Origin: Monosporascus cannonballus
Taxonomy: Eukaryota > Ascomycota > Sordariomycetes > Xylariales
Length of the DNA stretch: 64,000 nucleotides
Assembly (NCBI GenBank): GCA_004154925.1
Contig: QJNS01000144.1
Location: 124,001 to 188,000, forward strand
Reading direction: 5' to 3'
Part shown: positions 52,758 to 64,000 of the stretch, piece after piece
How the letters are laid out: the number at the start of each line of letters is the position of its first letter
Numbering within the stretch: the first letter of the stretch is position 1
Position numbers and translations under genes: made by a program
The notes under the pieces: model-generated
What the model was told of the DNA's origin: nothing
Database searches by the model: none
Seen by the model: only the letters and a program-made list of their open reading frames with translations

Positions 52758-55700
52758 GAATAAAAAAACCTGGTACGGAAATAGTGCGATATTAATGAAA
52801 CTATTAGTCGCCTTTTTGATTCCGTCATTAAAAAAAATTTTCGTTAAAAAAATTAAAATTATTAATTACGGCCTTTAGTTTATGGATAAATTAGACGAAT
52901 AAAATTGCGCGGAAAACGAAATTTCTTTATTTGTATTCCTTATTAATTTCTTTAATTGGTCCATTTTTAAAAACTTTAATTAGGAGGCCCTTTTTAGTAA
53001 TTTCGTTATTGCCGGTAAAAATTTTTTAATAGGCGCTAGGCGTTAATAAGGGTTTTGGCGCGTTTTCAGATATTTTCGAAATTTAAATGCTTTTTTTATT
53101 TAATTAGATATTAAATAAATTTGTGTTTTTTTTATATCGAATATTTTCTTTATTTCGTATACAGTATCGTTTTTTATTTCTACGTTATTTTGTATTATAT
53201 ATATATTTATAATATTCGTTGCTAATTTAAGTAAGAAAATATAAAAAAACTAGATATAATTTAACTTTTGGTAAAAGTTCTAATTAATAATTGTTTTCTA
53301 AAATTTTCTTGGCGATTTTATATAGTTAAATGTATTTAAAACCGAATTCCTGGTCCTGCCGCCCTGTCCTGATATCTTTAATAATAAGGTAAACTATTTT
53401 TTTCTTTTTAAACGTTAATTTTTAACCTTTTTTTGTTATAATATTTGCTTATTTAGTTTTATATTAATTTGAATTTTAATTTTATTTTTTCGATATAATT
53501 GTTTAAGTTATTTTAATACTTTTATAGTAGTTGGTAATATACGTTAACGGAGCCGAAAATAACCTTTTAACTTTGTTAGTTTGTTTATAATTAGCATAAT
53601 ATTGTAAATAAGTTTTTAATATATGGTTTAATTGTTTCGTTTATTTATCTATTTAAGATTTAAACGTGTTAAATATTTTATAATTTAGGTTAAGTTGTAT
53701 TATAAGGTTTTATTAAAACCTTAAAATAAACTTAATATTTTTATTTAAGATAATTTTTATAGTAATTAATATATGCTAAAAATGTTTTTAAAAAAAGTAT
53801 ATGCTATTTATTCGACGTTAATGTTTTCTGATAAAGTAAAAAATAAAAGAATTTGTGAATCGGTCGGCGATTATAAATATATTATCGTAATATATTTTTG
53901 TTTCTGGATTTTCTTTTAAAGGAAGTTCAATGATAAAATTTATAATAATTGAATTCCACAATCGTTTTAAAATTAATAATAGTTATTATTTTTTATAAGG
54001 ATAATATCGTTATATTTTAATTTTATTATAAATGTTGTTATGTTATTATATTTTTTAATTTATTATTTTTATTTTAGAAAAAAAGTAAATTTGTTAAAAT
54101 CGTTTTAAAGTTTTGTAAATCTCTGGGTATTTATGAAATTAATATTTATATATTTATTATACCCGATTTTCCTAGTATTTTTTGTAATTTGTATTTTATT
54201 TGTTTTTTTCATTTTCTGGGAACCTGTTTTTATATTATTAGATTTTCTGGTATATATTAAAGAATATTGCCTGAATTGCTGTAATTTATTACCAGCGTAA
54301 ATATCCTTTTATAATAGTATTAATAATTATATGGTTAATTTTAACCAATTCTTTTCGAAATTTAGTTGCTTACTTAAGTTATTAATTCTGCCGTTTTTTA
54401 ACTATTTTTTGTAAGTAATAACGAAATTAAAATTTGCTAATCTTTTTGCGTATTTTAATTATTGTTTTATAAGTTTTTTAATCGTAATAAAGTAAGTAAG
54501 ATTTTGATAATCCGTATAAACCTTAATCTAATACGAATTTCTTTTTAGAAAATATTTAAATTTTCGGAAAGCTATAACGATAGCCATAATTTTTTTTTTT
54601 TTGAAATGTTATAATTAAATTCGGTTTTTTTAATTTGTATAAATAAAAAATACGAAAAGGTATAATTTGGTTTAATTATTTCGTTATTTAATTATTACGC
54701 CTAACGCGTAATCCAACATATCGGCTTTTAATTTAACGGAATAAGTTAAATAGTATATAATTAATATTAATTTAGTAATAAATATCTTTGATTTTCTAGA
54801 AAGCTTTTTTCGTATCTAGCATTTATTTAAAATTTGTTTGGGTAAAATTAATTAAAGATATAATTATTTTATTAAAGTTCTGAATAAACATTTTCGAATA
54901 ATTATCGAATTTAAAAATTATTTGTACCTTTTTAATTATATTTGGCGTTTGTTACTTTATAACTATAGCGATTTTTTGGAGTTTATTTTGATATATTTTG
55001 GGAGAATAATATATTTTAGATATTTATTTTTTGTAAATAAAATTTGTTCCTTTTACGTTAATTAATTATTGTACGTTTTATAAAACTTAAAAAACTTTAT
55101 AAACGTATTTTATATATATTTTTCCGTTTTTAAAAAAATGGAAATTTTGTTAAGATATCAAACGACAAAAACTTCGAGGTATTTATGTAATACATAATTA
55201 ATTATTTGTTGAAAAATTGCTGGTACGTTCGTAGATTCTATTGGTATAATTAAGTATCTAAACAGTTTGTATTTCGTTTTAAAAGTTATTTTCCATTTAT
55301 GTTTTTTTAATTTTAATAAATTTATATTTATATTTTAGATCCAATGTTATATATTATTTAGTTCTTTAAAATCGGTTTTTTATTTTTATAATTAAATGTA
55401 ATCGTATTCGATTTTTAATAATAATATCGTTTAAATATTTATTATCGATTATAAGTTTCAATTTCCCGTTTTTTTAGATACGAAAAATACAGAGTATTTC
55501 TGTAAGATAATGGATAGTTATGAGCTAGATAAGGTGATCTCCGACCAGTCGTAGAGCAGATTCCAAGAAGTAAGTGTATTAGGTTACTTCTATCTGGCGT
55601 TTTCCACTAGCTGCCAGATGGTGGATTTATATTAGTAAGTGGGTTGGTGGCTAATCGGTGGCTGGTCGGCTACCAGCCTTATCCTTATAGGGGCTGTATT

Positions 55701-58100
55701 TTCACAATTTCGCCGATAATTTCGAAAGTCGAATTTATTCTTTTTATAACCGATTTTCTAAATATTTTTAAAGGCGCATGATTCGGTTTTATTAAAGTTA
55801 TAATTGACGTAAAAGTTCATTAATAAATCTTTCTGTAAGATTATCTTATAATTTTATTTATTATATTCCGATAATTTCGTATCACACCTCTTCTTAAAAA
55901 TCTTTTTGTATTAATAATATTACGGTAATACATTAATTAAAGTTTTTAAAATTTCGGGCTGTTATTTTAAATTGTTATTTAATTACGTTATTTTCGCTTT
56001 AAAAATTATAATAATAAATCGAATATTTTCAGTACTTATCTTTTTCTTATATTTTATTATTTTGGATAGCAAAATGTTTATGGTATTTTTATGCTTATTT
56101 TTATTCCCATTTTCAATCGAATATTAAGATCTATTTTTTGCGGTTTGGTAACGGGAGATAAAATAAATTTTACCTAGCAAATTTTGCCTTTAATTAAAAC
56201 TTTATACTGTCGTATCTATGGTAATCCTAAGAATATATTCTAATTCTCAAATAAAACGATATGAAATTAACTATCTAATATGGTCTTTAGATAAAAATCT
56301 CAAAATAATTCATTTCGCGTAAGATTTTTCCGTTATCGCAAAGAAATTTTTAAATTTCGGTATTCGTAACTGTATAAAGTTTTAACGTATATTTCTAAAG
56401 TGATTTAAATTCGTTAAATATATTCGATACGATATAATTTCCGCTTAAAACTTTGCAGTTTATTATTGCAATATATTAATATATTCTGATTCGTATATGT
56501 AAGGTAATAAAGTTATTAACGCCTCCTATTATGCCGTTTAAAACCTTTTTGAAAAATTTCTTTTAATTTTCGAGATTTCGTTATTCTATGTCTTTTTTAT
56601 AGATGATTTTCGTTTTTGAACTCCTTTTTGAATTTGTCGAACCTTATTTATATTTTTCTATATAACACGTTAAGCTGTTATATTTATCGTTATTACTGGC
56701 ATATCGTTTTTACAAGTTATATTAATTATTTTCAAATTTGTTTTAATTCGTTTTTTGAATTAGGTAAATTATTTTTTCATAATTTCGACCACATCCTATT
56801 CTACGTCGTATTGCTCATTATTCTATAGTTCGCCTATAAACTAGTGTATTTTTTCCTTAATAGCTTTTCGATTTTTTGGTTTAATAGTAAAGGCGAACTG
56901 AAAATAGAAATCTATAATGTTCTTCTAGCAGTACTTTCTTACGGTACCTTAAATTAACTTTTTTTTCCGCTTGGTAATTATATTATTCGTAATTACAGAA
57001 ACGGTTTTCCTATGGGCATTACCTTTTTTTAGGCTAGCGTTTAGTTTTAGCTAATTGGTAAATATTATTTTCGGGGGTTATAAATCGAAGGTGTCGATAT
57101 TATTATTTATCGTTCTTATTATTTCTGTTTCGGTTTAAAAAGTTAAATCCTTTATAATATATGCGAGTAATTCTTTTATAGATATGTTATTTTTATTTTT
57201 TATAATTAAGGTATTTCTGTCGTCGGCAATAGATGGCGTATATTTTGCCGTATTGATTACGGGCTCTAGGATAAGCGTTTTTCGTCCATTTTTAATATTT
57301 TTTCAAGTATTTCCTACAGGTATTTTGTTCTTTTTTAAACGTTTTCTAGGTTAATTTTTTTGGCTTTTTGTATTCCCTGTCGAATTTCTTCTCGAGATGG
57401 CCCGTTTTCGTATTAAGCCCGAATTATGTTAATAATCTAGTTATTGTTCTTTTGCTTGTTCCTGGATTATTTTTCCGAAACAGGTATTTAATCGTTTTAT
57501 TATAAGTTCTTAGGTATTCGACATTTAAACGTTTTATATCTTATTTTGCTATAATTATAGCATTTAATCTGGCTTTAGTTCTTTTTATAAGTGGTTTTAA
57601 GTTTTATGAGTCTAGGTACTATGCCGTACAAGGTAAATAATACGTCGCGTTTTTTTCCTTAGTTTCTCAACTAATCTCCGTACCTTAGAATATATTGTCC
57701 TTTCTTTTCTAGGCGTTGCTTATATAGCTTATTATTAATCTTAATAGTTTCGGTAATGTACCAATTCAAAGTTCTAAGTTTTAGAAACTCAAGATTTTTA
57801 TCTTTAATGTTATCTTTTAGTTCTTTATGAAATATGCCGATCAAATTATTATCTTTGTTGTCGGTTCACACGGTTTAGGTTATAAGATTCCTAAAACTGA
57901 TAATATATTTCGAAGCAAGTAGTTTTTGTTATAATCGCAAAATTTATTGTACTGCCGTTCGTTTTTCTTTTTGGTTTTTAAAATTGGCCTTTAATTTCTT
58001 CTTAAAGTTTGCATAATTAAAAGAAGAAGATTTTAATAACCCTTTTTTTGATCGGCGTTGACGTTTTCGAAATAATCTCTTATTATTGATTTAAACCAGT
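52758..58100 (-). mobile_element. Ty3/Gypsy chromovirus relic C (family 2 group)
   Basis: The - strand copy parallels relic A over most of its length. Its 3' end at 52758 starts with the same CCTGG and aligns through the GGCGCTAGGCG...AATAAGG region (53030-53060 against 40170-40190). The RT core at 55141-55160 is decayed to YLNKIS. The zinc-knuckle region is at about 57540-57600, and the Gag text at 57350-57420 matches 44390-44460. The 5' part of gag beyond about 57.8 kb diverges from A, so C is a related rather than identical family member. Interrupted by the 206-bp insertion at 55501. Confidence 0.75.
55501..55706 (+). mobile_element. 206-bp solo-LTR-like insertion, copy 2
   Basis: Starts TGTAAGATAATGG and ends ...GGGGCTGTATTTTCACA, flanked by perfect ATTTC duplications (55496-55500 and 55707-55711), inside relic C. 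Identical in length to the copy at 47269-47474. The roughly 25 differences between the copies that I can count are almost all transitions, in both directions, as expected if each copy was RIPed independently. Confidence 0.8.
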
Positions 58101-58189
58101 CTAGAATACCTCCCGTAAAGAAAGCTGTTGTAGCGAGAATTCTATTTGCGGGTTTATTTAAGTTTTAAAAACCGAAATATATTCGTATC

Positions 58190-58420
58190 TGTCAGCAGTC
58201 ACAGTGATCAAAAGCAGGAAACTGGTAATAGCTTGGTGATCTATGTTAGAAAAAACTGAAAAAATCTGGAGCGTACCGCCCTTACATATACGTCCTGTTT
58301 GTACAAACGGTAGTTTCTAGACAAACGTTGTCTTAGGCAGTAAAGCACTGTTTTAAAGCGTTAGCCGTAGGCATTTAAAGCACCTAATTGCTGATACGCC
58401 CTTTGACGTTAAATAGCCTT
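58190..58420. other. GC-normal block between relic C and the Copia relic
   Basis: About 230 bp of ordinary composition, beginning TGTCAGCAGTCACAG and ending near GCTGATACGCCCTTTGACG. It contains a GTTTGTACAAAC palindrome and three TAAAGC repeats. It could be the 3' LTR of the Copia relic to its right or another short insertion; I found no matching duplication at its ends. No coding. Confidence 0.45.
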
Positions 58421-58449
58421 ATTTACTAAAGTTTTTAATTTATATAAGA

Positions 58450-61400
58450 ATTAAATTTTTATTTTCGTTAATTTTAAATGTTTCTTAGCTTATTTTATAT
58501 GTATATTTTTTAAGTTTTAAATTGGCTATAAATTGTTCGAAATTAACCTTATTTAATAATTTCGTAAGTTTATTTATTAAATTATCCTTATTTTTTACAT
58601 ATTGAAAATAAATATGTCCGGTTTAAACTTTTTAACGTACGTAATAATATTTAAACTAAATATAATATTTTTTCGGGTTATTTATATTTTCGTTACTTAT
58701 TTTACCATACCTATTTTATTTTTCAAAATAAAAATAAAGTCTTTAATCATAAATCTTAATTTTATAAAGAAATTCCTAATTTTAATTATTTTCGTTATTA
58801 TTATTTTAGCTTTTACGTATTTTATTTCCGTAATATATTTAATAATAATACCTTATAATTTCGAAAATGACGTAACGGATATTTTAATTATGAAAAATAC
58901 GTACTCCGTAATGGAATTTATTAATTTGGAATCCTTAAAACTTATATTTATTATTTCCAATAACTTTAAGTTATTATATTTCTTATATAAATAATTTTCG
59001 TTTAAGCTTTTATACCGAAAAAATAAATTTATTATATCGTTTAAATATCTTAATAATTATTTAATACATTTTCGGTATCTATATAACAGAGTATTTATAA
59101 ATTTAACCCAAATTAAAATCGTAAACGTTATATTCGGTTTATTAATATAATTAAAAAAAAAATAAATTTATTTATTAAATTAATATATTCGAACGTTTTT
59201 TCCTTATTAATTATTTCATTATACCGTATAACGTACTTTAAGTAATCCTGAATAAATAATATAAGTATTTTCCGTATAACGTTTAAATTTATTAATTATA
59301 ATAATTTTTCGAGATTGTAATATTAATTTAATCTAACGTTTCCAATTAACGAAAAACATATCATCCGTATATTCAGGTACCTATTTGCGTTACTTAAATC
59401 CTTAATAAATATATTTTTAGCAATTCTTTTGTAATATTTTAAAGGCGTTATTTATTAAGGCCGAAAAACAGGAATTTATCGACGTACGAAACAATAATAA
59501 TTTTTATTTCCAAGTTATAATATATGACGTTATTCCAAATTAAAAAACGAAATCCTTATTTTACTAATATTGTTTTTATTCTTGTTACTAAACAATTCCG
59601 GGTGATTTTAGGCCGTATAAAAAATTTTTAATTTAATAACCTTTTCAAAAGATAATTAATAAATTTTTTTAGTTTTTAAGTAAATATTAAAATATTTTAT
59701 TAATATAAGAAAAACTTTTATATAAATATTTTCCTTTAAATTATTATTTAAATAAACGGTAATAAAATTAATCTGGAATATATGTCAGCTTAAGGCGGTA
59801 TTTAATGCTATGAAACATTTTTAATATATAGCTTTTATAATATTAGCTATAATTTCGTTATAATTTATTTCTTTTTGTTAAATAATTTTTTTGCGCAAAT
59901 ATAGGCCTTATATTTTTCCAGTTTTCCGTAACCGTATATGTTTTTTAGTATTTAGTTAGCATTCATAAGGTATCCATAAGTTCTTTTGCCAGGGGGTATA
60001 AATATAAAGGTTTTGCGCAAAAAATTCTTTTTAATTTCCGTAAAAATCGTTTTAAACCGTATTTTTCGTTTTGGGCTCCTTATAATTTCCTTTAGGTGTG
60101 GACCGTTATCTATTATAAATAACCTGTACGTTTTGTTATTAAGGTCGTTATTAAGGTCGAAATAAAAAATATATATATTATAATCGTTTTTTTCGTTGTC
60201 TTTTTTAGTTATATCTAATTTTAATTTGCGTAAAAACTCCGGGGTTTCGTTTAAGGCTTCCAGGGTATATAAATTAAGGATTATCTTTTTAGACGCCCTT
60301 TTTTAAGTTTCATTTACTTCGTTTTTTAATTTATATCATTTTTTAAAATAACGTTATCGTTCTTGTTTTTTATACCGATACCTTATTTTTAACAATATTT
60401 TAAATATTTTTATACGGATTACTGAAATAACCGAATAATATTTTTCGGGTTGAAAGGTTATTTTAGCTTTTTTAAATCTTTATAAATAATAATATATAAT
60501 AATATTTATAATTTGCCGCCTTTTAATGACTAAACTTTATAATGATATATTTTTTAATACTTTAATAATACTTTTCTTGCTTTCCGAGCTATTACCTTTT
60601 TGAACTTAATCCTATCATTCATATTAATTAGGACTATATATTTATTATTAAAGATATAAAAATAATTATTATCCGGCTTATATAACCGTTTCGGTTTAAG
60701 GCCGAATACCTTTTTAAAATATTTAATAAATATTATATTTGTTTATAATTATTTATTTCATTTTGTTAATCGTATAGGTTATAAATTTTATTGCAAAGTT
60801 CCAAAAATATATAAATATTTTTATTTATACGGAGATTATATATATTTCGTTTTAAAGAAACTAAATATTACGTTTTACGATTCTATTTTAATATTAATTA
60901 TATAAGCTGGAAATTACCAGCTTAATACCTTTTATAACTCAAAAGTTTTTAATAATTATTATACCGAACTTTTTATTGCTATTAAATTATAAAATTTAGA
61001 TTTTTCTTTTTACTTAACGCCTTTAAACGTTTAATTATTCGCGTAATATACGTATATATATATTATTATATTTCGCTTTTAATTTTAAATAAATATTGCT
61101 TTCTATAGTATAATAAATCATTTATAATAAGTCCAAAATAATTATTATTTTTAATATTAACGAGCTTTACCAAATTTATATTATACTAAATAATTTCCCT
61201 TAGATATTATCCTTATTTTTACGGATTTATAAATAAGACTTTCCGCATTTTCGTTTCATAATAAGCTATATAAAAAATAATTTTCATATCTTTAGGGTCC
61301 AAATTTATCCTTATAAACCTTTTAATAGTCCAAATTAATCGTTCAATATTAAGATAGCAAAGGTAGCGGTACTAAAAAATAATTTTTTTCATAATTTCGT

Positions 61401-63960
61401 CCGTTATAAAATCTTTTCCGTTTTTAAAGGTTTCTATAAAGGCCTTCCTTAAGTCACTAATTAGGTTATCGTTATTTTCTTTACCGAATACCTTTTTCAG
61501 CGCGTATTTTCATTAATTCTTTTCGTTTATTATTAAAACCCTAACGATAAGTTTCAACTTTTTATAAAGTTATAAGAAAAATCTTTTTCGGAAAACGTTA
61601 ATTATTATTAATTAAACTTTATTAATTTTAATTAAAGCGTTATAATTTAAGTAACTTTTTCGTTTATAAAATATGTTTTCGGAAAATACTTTTCATAAAA
61701 AGTTCTTAATATATAATATATATCTTATTATAATTTCGTTATTTTTTTTATTACAACCTTTTAAAAGTTATTTAATAATACCGATATAAATAATAATTAC
61801 TGGTCCGTTTTTTGTCATAATTTGAATTCTTTTAGACTTAATATTTAACATAATTTTTTTCAAAGTTGTCGATATTGTTCGTAATATTAATATTTGCTCC
61901 CGAATCCTAAAGCAATTTATCTCGGTTATTTTTTAGAGAAAAATGTACCTACCAAAATATGGCGTTATTTATAATTATTATTTTAATTATTTTAAGATAA
62001 TTAGCTACCTGTAATTTAACGCGCTTAACCGCCTAAAGCTTAAGGTTTTCGGTTACTTATAACTTAAAGTTTTTACTTATTATAACCTCTTAAGATCCTT
62101 ATTATACTATTTCGTCGTATTATTACATAAAATCTTGAAACTGCTATTTTTTAACATAAACGCTAAAGGCTTTTCTGTTTAACCAGTACAGGTCCTTAAA
62201 ATCTTTAAAAATAAATTACTTTTTGCTTTAATCGCCGTTACGCATATTACGAAAATTATTATTACTGTTATTTTAACCATTATTATTATTCAGATGTTAT
62301 TTACGCATTTCTTTTTCTTTTGGTATTTTTCTGTTTTTTCTGCGGTTTAAAGTAATTTTTCGCTATATAACCGTATTTTTTACAGTTAAAATAAAGGGGC
62401 TTTCCATTTTTGTTTTACGCGGGCTTTTTATTTTTGGAATTATTATTATTATTGTTTTTATCTTTTTAGGCGCTATAAACTTTCCCGTTTGTTTGTTCAT
62501 TGCCAATACGGTTATGAAATTTATTATTAAAATCATTAATTAATTATTAAAAAGAATAATTTATCTGCTTTAATACCGATTAAATAGTTTTGTACTAATT
62601 GCCGGTTTAGTTCTTTATATTAATAAAAAACATAATAATTTGTTTGTTCGGTCTAAATTATATATTATAGCCCTTTATTTTGCAGAAGAACGTTTGGAAT
62701 TTAATAATAAATTATATTGGGTTTTTTTTAGCGTAAATCAGTTTACTAAGTTTTTTCTAACAGGATCTTTATTTACCTTTACCTATGGCGGCGTAAGTCT
62801 TTTTAAAAGTCCTTAATATTTTCGTATTTTTTAATACTTATAATTAGTTTTAGGGGCGCCTTTTTGTAAATTTTGGTAATGGCTTTTATAAGACGCAATT
62901 AATCTAATTATTTTAATTTTATTTCGTCTTCGTAATTAATATTTTAAAAATTAAAATAAGGACATTATTTTAAAGCTTTTAATTAATTAAGCTTAATAAG
63001 TAATTCTTTTTGTCCAAGGTAAAATCAAAATATTTTAACGCAATTTCGTTTTATTTCCGTAATTAAACTTTTTAAAATCCTTTTTTTTATTTTTTAAGGT
63101 AATACCTAATTCGCTGGAATTATTTAAGTTACTAAAAAAACCATTATAACGTTTTTATCGTTTCGAATAACCTTTAAATAAATCCGAAAAATAATAATAG
63201 GTTATTTAAATTATCGGGGTTATTTCGTATTATATTTTTGTCTTTAGGTAATTTTTTCCAGCGCTTTTCGCCTTTTTCGGACCGTTTAATCTTTTAGTAA
63301 ATTATTTCCTCGATTACGTTTCGCCTTTTTGTAAAGGATTAATTTTTTCCATGTCGCTTTTTATTGCGATAAATACTTCCTTTAAATTATCTGGCCTAAT
63401 AAGCTTAACGTTTTATAACATTTTTCGCAAACTTTTCGAATTTTATAATATTTTTGATTAAGGCAAAAATAATATCGTTTCGGCTTCCTATAATTAAAAA
63501 TTATTTCCGAATTAAGGCATATTTAATAATTATTTCATAACGCTATTTATTTACTTTATAATATCAATATTTTTTAAGTTTTAAAACTTTAATTGTTTTA
63601 CATTATTTTTAACGCATTAATACGTATTTTTTCGTATCTTAACGTTTTATTTAATCCTATTAATATTAATACCGAAGGACGTTTAAAACTTGTTTAAGTC
63701 GTTTTCGCGTTATTATTTCTGGATAAAGGTTTTATATCGCTTTTTTTAAGCTGCCGTTACAATTAAGGCAATAAGACGTTTTTCTTTAAAAACGCCCCGA
63801 AAACAAATTTTTTTCTTGCCGCCACACTTAATATACGGTCTTATTCCTCTATTTTACTTTTATTAAAATATTATTTTTCCTAATTGCCGGAAACTTTTCG
63901 TTAAAAGGAAAAAAAATGGTCGAGTACGTTATCTTGTGTAATAAGGGTCTTATTCGTCAT
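58450..63960 (-). mobile_element. Ty1/Copia relic, gag to RT
   Basis: Read on the - strand. Gag begins with ATG at 63960 (MTNKTLITQDNVLDHFF). A zinc knuckle at 62352-62393 reads YFNCKKYGYIAKNY, with two Cys and the His turned to Tyr by G-to-A or C-to-T change. Protease and post-protease text at about 61950-61700 includes KSKRIQIMTKNGPVIIY and YILYIKNF. Integrase traces include YTPWQ near 60000. RT carries YVDKFLFFG at 59460-59486 (YVDD with one Asp lost). The gag-PR-INT-RT order is that of Copia. Stops throughout. The 5' LTR lies beyond the right edge. The 130-codon + frame at 58602-58994 is antisense to its 3' part and not a gene. Confidence 0.75.
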
Positions 63961-64000
63961 CGTCAACTGCTATTTACCTTTTTTTGAAATCGTTAGCTAA

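Noticed and set aside
58602..58994. 130-codon + strand open frame
   Set aside because: Ile/Phe/Leu/Tyr-rich by AT composition and antisense to the Copia relic read on -. No motif and no intron structure.

Overview
The window looks like a strongly RIP-affected (repeat-induced point mutation) compartment of a filamentous ascomycete genome (Pezizomycotina). Almost all of it is extremely AT-rich. CpA/TpG dinucleotides are scarce there while CpG and TpA are common, and in-frame TAA/TAG codons sit where retrotransposon Gln/Trp codons are expected. The introns of the one intact gene have fungal features: 60-85 nt, GT-AG, and CTAAC/CTGAC branch sites. I cannot name the species.

Layout. 1-4164 is the 3' part of a RIP-degraded Ty3/Gypsy element on the + strand, carrying a 167-bp non-RIPed solo LTR. 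4.83-11.06 kb is a GC-balanced island with a single intact nine-exon gene on the - strand (4927-9679). It encodes a 1392-aa protein with a CorA-like two-helix membrane C-terminus. The rest of the island holds no gene I can support and has one 10-N gap between G and C homopolymers. About 12.05-24.1 kb is a second Gypsy relic on the + strand. It is interrupted by a complete 7264-bp Gypsy chromovirus on the - strand (13545-20808, 418-bp LTRs, AATAT target duplication) and by a 738-bp element with terminal direct repeats (23403-24140). 24.54-25.62 kb is a small patch of intermediate GC with a 13-bp tandem repeat, a second G-run/N gap, a lightly mutated LTR fragment and a MITE-like element with a GC hairpin.

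25.6-35.6 kb is unresolved AT-rich repeat debris. 35.6-37.05 kb is a Ty1/Copia relic (+ strand, protease and integrase). 37.06-39.72 kb is a Gypsy relic on the - strand ending at a GC-rich LTR-like block. 39.9-58.1 kb holds three related Gypsy chromovirus relics in alternating orientation (-, +, -), two of them carrying the same 206-bp insertion. 58.45-63.96 kb is a Copia relic on the - strand whose gag start codon lies 40 bp from the window edge.

The only protein likely to be made is the CorA-like one. The rest is nested, silenced transposon sequence. Short, better-preserved insertions (LTRs, TRIM-like and MITE-like pieces) give a relative chronology. No tRNA, rRNA, CRISPR or prokaryotic feature was seen. 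Transposon boundaries quoted without target duplications are approximate.
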